Shown: one piece after another, positions 14,256 to 20,474 of the stretch
How the letters are laid out: every line of letters starts with the position of its first letter
Numbering within the stretch: position 1 is the first letter of the stretch
DNA from: Clostridiales bacterium
GTDB lineage: Bacteria > Bacillota > Clostridia > Lachnospirales > Lachnospiraceae
Length of the DNA stretch: 20,474 nucleotides
Direction: 5' to 3'
NCBI GenBank assembly: GCA_029267975.1
Contig: JAJUHH010000008.1
Coordinates: forward strand, 1 to 20,474
The notes under the pieces: model-generated
Told to the model about the DNA's origin: nothing
The model's input: the letters and a program-made list of their open reading frames with translations, nothing else
The model's database searches: none
Position numbers and translations under genes: made by a program

Positions 14256-15767
14256 ATGTTGATCGTAAATATTGTTGTATTGGTAATGCTGGCTGCTCTT
14301 TTTATCTTCAGCATTCGCTATCCAAGAGAGTGGTTGGAGCAGATTGATCAAAGGGAGCATAAGCTATATTTTCTTTATCCGCTGGCAGATCTTTTGCTGA
14401 CAAAGCTTAAATTCAAACGCTTTCTGCGCAGCGCAGCTAAGGTTGAGGATATTATGAAGGCTCTGTATGTGACCAATAAAGCGGAGCTATACCAAAGACT
14501 TTATTGGTGCAGTAAGATTTCTGCTGTCTATATGATACTGGCATTATGCTCTCTTCTTTCCCTGTGCCTGCAGCTTGCTGCTGGTGAGAAGAGCCCCTTA
14601 CGGGAGGGAAGGTATCTGCTCCGTCCTGATCATGGAGAGGGAAGTACACAAGTTGCTCTTGAGCTCTCATGGAAAGAAGTCTCTAAGGAAGGGCAGAAGG
14701 GGGAGAAGGCATTTAAAGAACAGGAAGTATCAATACATATACCGGAGAGGCAGTATTCCAAAGAAGAGCTGCCCAAGGTATTTGCCAGGGCAGAGGACTA
14801 TCTGGGGCAGATTGTGCTGGGAAGCAATCAATCTGCAGATATGATTACAGAGCGCCTGAATTTCTGCACTCTGGTTCCTGGAACAGGTATCACAGTAAGC
14901 TGGAGGCCCGAGGATATAAAGCTAATCCATTCAGACGGAACCATAGATAACACAGCCATTGAGCAGGCAAGGAGGACCAATGTCACAGCCATTCTTAGTT
15001 ATCTTGATCAAAAGCATGAGAGGGTAATGAGCTTTACAATTCTGCCAAAGGAGTATACTGAGGAGGAGCTCTTTCATAAGGAGCTGGAGCATACCATAAA
15101 GGAGGTCTCTGAAAGAACGGCAGAACAGGAGCAGTTGGAGCTGCCAACTTCCATGGGGAAGTATTTTCTTCTATGGAACAGTAAGGAAGACCCTATTGGA
15201 TTACAAGTAATGGCCTTTGGAATCTTACTCTGTGTATTAATTTGGTTGTTGGTAGATAAGGAGCTGGATAAAAGGATGGAGAAGCGCAAGGAACAGTTGC
15301 TGCTTGATTATCCGGAGCTTATTAATAAATTCACCTTACTAATCAATGCAGGTATGACGGTAAAGCAGTCTTGGGACAAGATTGCAGAGGAATATTGCAA
15401 TCGCTTAAGATCAACGAATAAGCGTCCCAATAAGAGGTATGCCTATGAGGAGCTGCTGACAACCGTACATGAATTAAAGCTTGGGCTTTCGGAAAGTACT
15501 GCCTATGAGCAATATGGCAGGAGAATCGGCCTAATTCCATATATCAAATTCTGCTCTTTGATCAACCAGAACCTGAGGAAGGGAAATAAAGGATTTACGG
15601 ACATGCTGAGAAAGGAAGCAGTTGACGCATTTGAAATGCGTAAGGCTATGACAAGAAGGCTGGGGGAGGAAGCGGGGACAAAGCTCCTGTTTCCCATGTT
15701 GCTTATGCTGATTTTGGTGTTTAGTATTGTTCTCATACCTTCCTTCTTAACCTTTCAAATTAGCTAA
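14256..15767 (+). CDS. tadC: TadC platform protein with an Ig-like insert
   Basis: The 503-residue protein is much longer than a usual TadC (about 300). Layout: membrane helix 1 (about 1-20), a basic cytoplasmic segment (21-87), helix 2 (88-108), an extracytoplasmic insert (about 110-315), helix 3 (316-334), a T2SSF domain (about 345-475, with LLLDYPELINKFTLLINAGM and RRLGEEAGTKLLFPMLL), and a last helix (478-500). In the insert, LNFCTLVPGTGITVSWRPED (201-220), SDGTI (226-230) and a VTAILSYL...MSFTILPK stretch follow the plan of atrophied bacterial Ig domains. A second partial unit ends LELPTSMGKYFLLW. The start is ATG 14256 behind a perfect AAGGAGG. It lies 23 nt after tadB. The platform role is secure; the insert's role is unknown. 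Confidence 0.88.
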   Translation: MLIVNIVVLVMLAALFIFSIRYPREWLEQIDQREHKLYFLYPLADLLLTKLKFKRFLRSAAKVEDIMKALYVTNKAELYQRLYWCSKISAVYMILALCSLLSLCLQLAAGEKSPLREGRYLLRPDHGEGSTQVALELSWKEVSKEGQKGEKAFKEQEVSIHIPERQYSKEELPKVFARAEDYLGQIVLGSNQSADMITERLNFCTLVPGTGITVSWRPEDIKLIHSDGTIDNTAIEQARRTNVTAILSYLDQKHERVMSFTILPKEYTEEELFHKELEHTIKEVSERTAEQEQLELPTSMGKYFLLWNSKEDPIGLQVMAFGILLCVLIWLLVDKELDKRMEKRKEQLLLDYPELINKFTLLINAGMTVKQSWDKIAEEYCNRLRSTNKRPNKRYAYEELLTTVHELKLGLSESTAYEQYGRRIGLIPYIKFCSLINQNLRKGNKGFTDMLRKEAVDAFEMRKAMTRRLGEEAGTKLLFPMLLMLILVFSIVLIPSFLTFQIS

Positions 15768-15860
15768 TTAAACGGATGGTAAAGCAGGAACATTCCATAA
15801 TATGAATAACATCAATTTTAAGATAATGAAGCAGTATAAAGTAAATCAGGAAAGGAGGAA

Positions 15861-15877
15861 CTGCCGTATGACGGCAG
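15861..15877 (+). promoter_or_regulatory. Perfect hairpin with AUG loop in front of the pilin gene
   Basis: CTGCCGT (15861-15867) pairs perfectly with ACGGCAG (15871-15877), leaving just ATG as the loop. A strong ribosome site, GGAAAGGAGG, lies immediately upstream (15849-15858). The pilin start is 10 nt downstream. It could stabilise the pilin mRNA 5' end or control start choice. Confidence 0.55.
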
Positions 15878-15900
15878 GGAAAAAGGAATGGAGATTGTAA
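15868..15900 (+). CDS. Possible 10-codon leader peptide overlapping flp1
   Basis: The ATG in the hairpin loop, 9 nt after GGAGG, opens a frame reading MTAGKKEWRL and then TAA. It overlaps the first 13 nt of the pilin gene in another frame. The pilin itself has only a modest site (CAGGGA). This arrangement would allow translational coupling of pilin to the leader frame. The peptide need not have any function of its own. Confidence 0.3.
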   Translation: MTAGKKEWRL

Positions 15901-16094
15901 AAAGCTTGTATTTAAAAACGGTGAATAAGCAGGTGGAGGGAGTCGGTGTTATCGAGATTATTCTGATTCTTGTTATCCTGATTGGGCTGGTGCTAATCTT
16001 TCGAGATCAAATTGCAGAGATCGTGAATGAGGCATTTGCATCCATAACATCAGATGCTTCCGGGATAGCAACAGATATTACGATTACACCCTGA
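15888..16094 (+). CDS. flp: Flp1-type type IVb pilin
   Basis: This 68-residue prepilin is the probable major subunit of the Tad pilus. A basic 18-residue leader ends in VEG, and the mature part starts VGVIEIILILVILIGLVLIF: cleavage after Gly18 places the conserved Glu at +5, as in Flp pilins, followed by a hydrophobic helix to about residue 42. The rest (RDQIAEIVNEAFASIT and on) fits the Flp1-like family common in Clostridia. Small size, position after tadC and the peptidase in the same operon all agree. The 120 nt upstream hold no clear promoter, but they do hold a leader frame and a hairpin that may set its expression. Confidence 0.87.
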   Translation: MEIVKSLYLKTVNKQVEGVGVIEIILILVILIGLVLIFRDQIAEIVNEAFASITSDASGIATDITITP

Positions 16095-16124
16095 TCCTAT
16101 AGGGGATACCGAGTTCAAAGAGGC

Positions 16125-16132
16125 AAGGAGGG
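16125..16132 (+). promoter_or_regulatory. Ribosome site that argues for a CTG start of the DUF5702 gene
   Basis: AAGGAGGG is a near-perfect ribosome site with 7 nt to CTG 16140. An in-frame TAG occupies 16137-16139, so no start further upstream is possible. The next conventional start, a TTG at 16224, lies inside the membrane segment. Confidence 0.6.
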
Positions 16133-16139
16133 AGCATAG

Positions 16140-18656
16140 CTGCATAAATATCACAGGAAGGATACCGAAGGTTCTATAACAGTTTATCTGTCTCTTATAT
16201 TATTTCTTATTCTATCACTTCTGTTGACAATCATTGAAGGTGCCAGGGTCAGCACAGCCAGGGTATTTGCACAGAGGGCTCTGTCTACCTCAATGGATTC
16301 GATACTGGCTGAATTTTATGGACCCTTATGGGAGGAGTACCACATTCTTGGATATGACAAAGGAGAGGGAAGCACTAAGGATCAGTCCCTGGCCATGAGC
16401 CACAAGCTGGCAGAATATATGTCCTTTACCTTTCAGCCCAATCAAGGAATGGGGAGGGATAAGAAGGGCCTTGAGCTGTATTCTATTGCACCGCTTTCTA
16501 TTACTGTGAGTGAGCAAACGGAATTGATGGATTATAAAGGAGAGCTTTTTATTAATGAGGCAGCAGAGTATATGAAATATAAAGAAGTGGCTGATGGGGT
16601 TAAGTCCTTGTTAAACAAGCTATCACTGCTGGAGGAGCCACAAAAAGTAAGTGTAATTTATGAAAAAAAGATCGCTGCAGAAGATGAACTGGCTAAGGTT
16701 GAAAAGAATACCTTAAGGCTTATGGAGCTTCTGGATGGGATACCAACCTCTGAGAAGGGAATTGAGCTCGACAGGGAGGGAAGACTGCAGGGGGCAGAGT
16801 ATTTCGTAAAAATGATCTGTATGAATACGCCTTCTGCGGAGACGGTGGGGATCAATAACAATGCCGTATTCCTAGCAGTTCAAAATAGATTTATCAATCC
16901 GGCAGGAAAGATGGATCAGAGTAAAAACGACCTACTACAGCTGAATCAGTTAGCTGGCAGCCTGGCCAGTCTGAATAATCAGCTTGCTCCCATCTTCAAT
17001 CAGATAAGCCAGCTACAGAGTAGGATAAGCTCTTTATCTCAGCTGGAGGATAGAAGCGAGGCCGCTGAGGAAGAGCTTCAAAAGGCAAATGAGGATCTAA
17101 AAGCACTTATGCAGGAGCAGGGATGGCTACAAGGGGAGATATCAGTACAAACAGCCCTGAAAGAAAGACTAAACTCCTCAGTCACCGCCTTCCTGGAGGA
17201 ATTACAGAAAGTTCCGGACAAGCTGCTCCCATTGATTACGGAGGCAAAGAGAGTCATTCAGCACAGTATGACGACCATGGATCAGGCCAAAGCTGTGTTG
17301 CTTGATTATGAAGCCACACTGGAACAGAACAAGGATGGATTATCAGAAGATATTCTGGCAGAATTAACAGAAAGTCTGAAACGTATAAAGCAATACAACA
17401 GCTCAAGTACCAAGGGAAATGGTTACGCACAGATGCTTCAGCTATTAGAAAAGGATGAGCAGCTTCTTCAAACCTTGAAGGAACAAATTGAAGAGTTCAG
17501 TATGTGTTTTAATGGGGAAGCCTATCTGGAAGCAGGGAAGTACCTTGATCAGGCAGCGTATACACTGAATAATTATCAAATTAAAGAACTGCAGTTGGAT
17601 TACAGCTCTCTGGTGCTGGATCATACGAAGGGCAGCAATCCTGTGGAGGAACTTGGGAAGCAATTAGAGCTTGGTTTAACAGGGCTAATTGTTGATTCGG
17701 CACTTATATCAAAGCAGATACTTTCCCGAACGCAATTGCCCTCCGCCCTAGCAGCCCTAAAAGAGGAGAGTAGTACTTCTGCAAATCTGCTCAGGGAATT
17801 TATTGATAACTTTGCGAAAGGCAACAATACCACAGGCATACAGGGCTTATTTCAATATTTCAATGATTTCCCCAAGCTAAAGGATGCCCTCGGTAATTCT
17901 GTGAATATCATAGGCAAGCAATTACTCTTCCAGGAGTATTTGAAAACACATTTTGAGACCTATCCCAGTCAGGGGGAGGATAGCTCCGGGAGAAAGCCCT
18001 CTGCACTGGTCTATGAACTGGAATATATATTGGCGGGACAGCAAAAGGATGCAGATAATCTTTCATCCATGATTGCCAGAATCATATTTATTCGTATGAT
18101 CATGGACTTTGTAAGCATACTTGGTAATAAAACCTGTCAGGAGCAAGCCCTGGCAGTGGCAAACGCTATGGTGGGATTTACAGGCTTGCCCGCCTTAATC
18201 AGTATAACAAAGACAGCGTTACTGCTATTATGGGCGTTTTCTGAGGCCTTACTTGATACCTGCGGCTTGCTTATGGGAAAGGAGCTGCCCTTAATTAAGA
18301 ATAAGATTATTCTGACCTTCCCGGAGCTATTTCTTATTAATCATGATTTTTTAAAGAATAAGGCGGAGCAGCTAGTTACATCAGGTCCTTCCCTCAGCTA
18401 CAGGGATTACCTTAGACTATTTATGCTCTTAACGCCTCAAGATAAGCTTGCTTTTCGTTCTATGGATCTGATACAGGAGAATATTAACCTTCGTTATGAG
18501 GATGCTTTTCTTCTTCAAAATTGTCTGTATGGCTTTCGGGTGGAAGCAGAATTTATAAGTGAAGCAAGGTTTCTAACCGTCCCATTTATGCAAAAGGATA
18601 AAAAGCATAAAGTTAAGGGCTTTCGATTTTCTTCCATAGCGGAGCATAGTTATTAA
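16140..18656 (+). CDS. DUF5702-type Tad-associated membrane protein
   Basis: The 838-residue protein opens with a short basic stretch (HKYHRKDTEG), a hydrophobic helix (SITVYLSLILFLILSLLLTI, about 12-31) and the family-like IEGARVSTARVFAQRALSTS. The G-S-I-T-V start resembles the N-termini of TadE/TadF pseudopilins, so it may be handled as one. A long extracytoplasmic part follows, with coiled-coil heptads at about 260-350 (LNQLAGSLASLNNQLAPIF, QLQSRISSLSQLEDR) and further helical segments. The last third contains hydrophobic helices near residues 640-720. I recall this family as DUF5702, found in clostridial tad loci, with no known role. The start appears to be CTG 16140, since only this keeps the N-terminus and matches the ribosome site. 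It follows flp1 by 45 nt. Confidence 0.78.
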   Translation: MHKYHRKDTEGSITVYLSLILFLILSLLLTIIEGARVSTARVFAQRALSTSMDSILAEFYGPLWEEYHILGYDKGEGSTKDQSLAMSHKLAEYMSFTFQPNQGMGRDKKGLELYSIAPLSITVSEQTELMDYKGELFINEAAEYMKYKEVADGVKSLLNKLSLLEEPQKVSVIYEKKIAAEDELAKVEKNTLRLMELLDGIPTSEKGIELDREGRLQGAEYFVKMICMNTPSAETVGINNNAVFLAVQNRFINPAGKMDQSKNDLLQLNQLAGSLASLNNQLAPIFNQISQLQSRISSLSQLEDRSEAAEEELQKANEDLKALMQEQGWLQGEISVQTALKERLNSSVTAFLEELQKVPDKLLPLITEAKRVIQHSMTTMDQAKAVLLDYEATLEQNKDGLSEDILAELTESLKRIKQYNSSSTKGNGYAQMLQLLEKDEQLLQTLKEQIEEFSMCFNGEAYLEAGKYLDQAAYTLNNYQIKELQLDYSSLVLDHTKGSNPVEELGKQLELGLTGLIVDSALISKQILSRTQLPSALAALKEESSTSANLLREFIDNFAKGNNTTGIQGLFQYFNDFPKLKDALGNSVNIIGKQLLFQEYLKTHFETYPSQGEDSSGRKPSALVYELEYILAGQQKDADNLSSMIARIIFIRMIMDFVSILGNKTCQEQALAVANAMVGFTGLPALISITKTALLLLWAFSEALLDTCGLLMGKELPLIKNKIILTFPELFLINHDFLKNKAEQLVTSGPSLSYRDYLRLFMLLTPQDKLAFRSMDLIQENINLRYEDAFLLQNCLYGFRVEAEFISEARFLTVPFMQKDKKHKVKGFRFSSIAEHSY

Positions 18657-18675
18657 TATTTTATCTGCAATTTCA

Positions 18676-18824
18676 TGATGGACTGGGATGTCCGCTCTTC
18701 TGTCACTACAACTTTTTATTCTATTAAATCAAAAAAATTAAAATCAAAATTAATCTCTCTCCAAGAAATCATTTGCTTATGAAACTTATTCTTCTACTTG
18801 AAGAGCGGACATCCCAGTCCATCA
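18676..18824. repeat. Perfect 25-bp inverted repeat with a 99-nt loop
   Basis: The left arm (18676-18700, starting TGATGGACTGGGATG) is the exact reverse complement of the right arm (18800-18824, ending CCCAGTCCATCA). The loop between them is very AT-rich. Each arm also holds a small self-complement, GGAC/GTCC. No T-run follows, so it is not a standard terminator. It lies between two genes of the tad operon and may be an RNase III-type processing site, a stability hairpin or a small MITE-like insertion. No flanking target duplication is visible. Confidence 0.9.
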
Positions 18825-18863
18825 ATCGAATAAATAAACCTGTCTGGCCGCTAGGAGGGGTCT

Positions 18864-19733
18864 ATGGCACATGTGAGAAAGAAATGGAGTACCGCTTCCC
18901 TGACCGTTGAGGCGGCCCTTGTTTTACCCCTGTTCCTATTCGCAATGATTGCGCTCTTATATTTCATTCAGATTTTTCTCCTGCAGGAGCATATCCAGGC
19001 TGCCATCACGAAGATGGGGCTTTCCATGGCAAAAACTGCGTATCTATATGATGATTTTAAGGAAAATACTACGGCTTTGGATTTTGATGAAACGATCTTC
19101 GAAGAGAGGGCAGACCTTGGGCTTACAGATTTCGTGACCTCCTTGATCGATGCAAGTATCTTAAAACAATATGCGAAAAAGTATCTGAATACGGAGGGCA
19201 TTAATCAAAGCTTCATTATAAATGGCCTTGAGGGTGTAAGCTTTCATGCCGTGGAGCTTGGCCATGATAATGAATGGATTGATATACAGGTCCATTATCG
19301 GATTAGATTGCCCTTGCGCTTATTTGTCATCAGGGATATGACAATGCTGCAGAGGATCAGGGTCAGAGCTTGGACAGGCCTTACGGTTGCGGCAACCTAC
19401 AGGAAGGAGGAAGGGGAAGACCAGACGGATCTGGTCTATGTCTCTGAGACCGGCACGGTATATCACAGGACTGACAGCTGCTCCCATATCCGTCTATCGA
19501 TCCGGGCTGTTCATGGAATACCCAGAGACCTAAGAAATGACCAGGGAGCAAAATATTATCCCTGTGAGAGCTGTGCAAAAGGAGTGTTGGATGAATTGGG
19601 GAGCTACTACATAACTTCGGATGGCAACAGGTATCATACCAGGAGGGATTGCTCCCGGATAAAACGTAATGTGAGGACGATAGCAGTCTCAGAGGTTGGC
19701 AGCAGAAGCCCTTGCAAGAGATGCTGGAAGTAA
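18864..19733 (+). CDS. TadE-like pseudopilin with two Cys/His modules
   Basis: The 289-residue protein has the TadE-type N-terminus: a basic start followed by ASLTVEAALVLPLFLFAMIA (11-30), with the conserved Glu15 in a prepilin-like hydrophobic helix (to about 40). The middle (about 50-180) is the extracellular pseudopilin part. The C-terminal third contains two tandem modules of the form Y-H-x4-C, then P-C-x2-C: His201, Cys206, Cys234, Cys237 and His257, Cys263, Cys284, Cys287. Each reads like a small metal site (compare the YH..C...PC..C repeats in some clostridial surface proteins and Ada-type zinc sites). The start is ATG 18864 behind AGGAGGGG. Assembly with the Tad pilus is inferred from family and position; the role of the metal modules is unknown. 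Confidence 0.85.
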   Translation: MAHVRKKWSTASLTVEAALVLPLFLFAMIALLYFIQIFLLQEHIQAAITKMGLSMAKTAYLYDDFKENTTALDFDETIFEERADLGLTDFVTSLIDASILKQYAKKYLNTEGINQSFIINGLEGVSFHAVELGHDNEWIDIQVHYRIRLPLRLFVIRDMTMLQRIRVRAWTGLTVAATYRKEEGEDQTDLVYVSETGTVYHRTDSCSHIRLSIRAVHGIPRDLRNDQGAKYYPCESCAKGVLDELGSYYITSDGNRYHTRRDCSRIKRNVRTIAVSEVGSRSPCKRCWK

Positions 19734-19762
19734 TACAAGCCTGGCTGGAATGGAGGATGAAA

Positions 19763-20206
19763 ATGGCAGAGTTAATAATCAAGATAATACTGGCTGTGCT
19801 TCTGCTGGTATGCGGGATTCAGGATATCTGTAAAATGAAAATTTGGCTGTGGATACTTGTAATAGGGGGTCTGCTTACAAGCATTTGCCTGCCCTTTTGC
19901 AGTAATCTGTCTCTGATGGACCGAGCTCTTGGCTGTGTAATCGGCGCAGGTATCATACTGCTTAGTAAGATTACCCGGAGTAAAATTGGCATGGGTGACG
20001 GTCTTCTTTTGTGTATTACCGGATTAGGACTTGGTTTCTGGATAAATCTTGAGCTGCTTGGGCTGGCCTTATTTCTTGCGGCCGTGCTTTCCATCTTTTT
20101 GCTTATGCTGGGTCTTGCCAACAGGAAAAAAAGTATCCCCTTTGTGCCCTTTCTATTTGCGAGCTATCTTATTCTGCTTGCAGCCACAAAAGGAAGCTTG
20201 CTGTAG
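19763..20206 (+). CDS. tadV: A24-family prepilin peptidase (TadV/CpaA-like)
   Basis: This 147-residue integral membrane aspartic protease would cleave the leaders of Flp1 and the TadE-like proteins. The two catalytic Asp are visible: Asp21 in CGIQDICKMKI and Asp79 in the GxGD motif IGMGDG. Hydrophobic helices fill the rest, and the C-terminus has IPFVPFL, as in other short A24 peptidases. Size fits the TadV/CpaA class, which lacks the methylase domain. The start is ATG 19763 with GGAGG 6 nt upstream. An ATG two codons upstream and an open frame back to 19712 lie too close to, or before, that site. Confidence 0.9.
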   Translation: MAELIIKIILAVLLLVCGIQDICKMKIWLWILVIGGLLTSICLPFCSNLSLMDRALGCVIGAGIILLSKITRSKIGMGDGLLLCITGLGLGFWINLELLGLALFLAAVLSIFLLMLGLANRKKSIPFVPFLFASYLILLAATKGSLL

Positions 20207-20309
20207 GGATTATTAAAATAGATATTAAGATTTTATTCTTTCATGTAATTAATCGGGAGCTATTGGTAGATACGTTGAGAAACTTAATTGTGTTAGGATG
20301 GAACAAGCT

Positions 20310-20474
20310 ATGATTCGTGGAAATAAGAGGTCTATATGTGGAAGTATTACCGTGGAAGCGGCTTTTGTTATGCCCATGGTAATTCTGGTAATATTCGCTT
20401 TATTATACCTTTCCTTTTATCTGCACGATTTGAATAGAATCCATGGGATAATAGACGCTTCTCTTCATAAAGCA
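20310..20474 (+). CDS. TadE-like pseudopilin, 5' part (runs off window)
   Basis: The first 55 codons are present: a short basic leader (MIRGNKRS), then CGSITVEAAFVMPMVILVIF with the conserved Glu at +5 after a Gly, as in TadE/TadF prepilin-like proteins, and a hydrophobic helix. The start is ATG 20310, or ATG 20298 four codons earlier; the AGGATGG around 20295 fits the later start better. It follows the peptidase by about 100 AT-rich nt with no clear promoter or terminator, so it probably continues the tad operon. Confidence 0.8.
   Translation, partial: MIRGNKRSICGSITVEAAFVMPMVILVIFALLYLSFYLHDLNRIHGIIDASLHKA

Noticed and set aside
14575..14844. An alternative plus-strand frame inside tadC, considered as evidence of a frameshift
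   Set aside because: The tadC frame is uninterrupted from membrane helix to membrane helix and keeps Ig-like patterning, so no frameshift is needed.
15768..15860. A third copy of the leader motif before flp1 (TAAAGC near 15780 with ATAATATG after it)
   Set aside because: Only TAAAGC is shared. The loop GCAATAA and the CTAATTTAT part are missing, and the spacing differs.
19381..19782. A 133-codon minus-strand frame opposite the TadE-like gene
   Set aside because: It is antisense to clearly coding sequence with conserved Cys modules and lacks a ribosome site. It looks like a codon-composition shadow.

Overview
The window looks like a chromosomal segment of an anaerobic, flagellated, spore-forming Firmicute, most likely of the Lachnospiraceae (Clostridium cluster XIVa). 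Reasons: strong GGAGG ribosome sites, moderate-to-low GC, a sigma-D-type flagellar promoter, a BofA-type sporulation membrane protein, and a Gram-positive Tad-pilus locus carrying a DUF5702-type protein and an Flp1-type pilin. The species is inferred from gene content and was not checked by any search. No tRNA, rRNA, CRISPR array, transposase or phage gene is visible.

Layout. 1-555 is the 3' end of metG. A 100-nt rod-like terminator (762-862) separates it from a convergent DUF885 lipoprotein gene (870-2648, minus). 2877-8499 is a flagellar filament operon: a very large FliK-like protein, flagellin and the flagellin chaperone FliS, behind a near-consensus sigma-D promoter (2782-2808). 8500-9083 is noncoding: a palindrome, a nested hairpin, an A-rich tract with 17-bp repeats and a terminator. 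A YaaL-type DUF2508 gene (minus) and bofA (plus) follow, arranged divergently. A PAS-like/GGDEF diguanylate cyclase gene comes next (10013-10906). From 11218 to the window end runs a Tad/Flp pilus operon: tadZ, tadA/cpaF, tadB, tadC, flp1, a DUF5702 protein, a TadE-like pseudopilin with Cys/His modules, a prepilin peptidase, and the start of another TadE-like gene.

How it fits together. The TadZ-like protein probably positions the machine. TadA powers it, TadB and TadC form the inner-membrane platform, the peptidase processes Flp1 and the TadE-like proteins, and DUF5702 is a large surface-side accessory. The diguanylate cyclase lies between a motility operon and an adhesion-pilus operon, where c-di-GMP would plausibly act as a swim/attach switch.

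The best candidate for something undescribed is a short motif found in the 5' leaders of both the cyclase gene and the tad operon (9956-9988 and 11109-11141). 24 of the 25 positions outside a predicted stem are identical, while all eight stem positions differ in sequence, most of them still pairing. Other points of note are two apparent non-AUG starts in the tad operon (ACG for tadB, CTG for DUF5702), a pilin start preceded by a hairpin whose loop is itself an AUG, an Ig-like insert in TadC, tandem HCCC modules in a pseudopilin, and a perfect 25-bp inverted repeat inside the operon.
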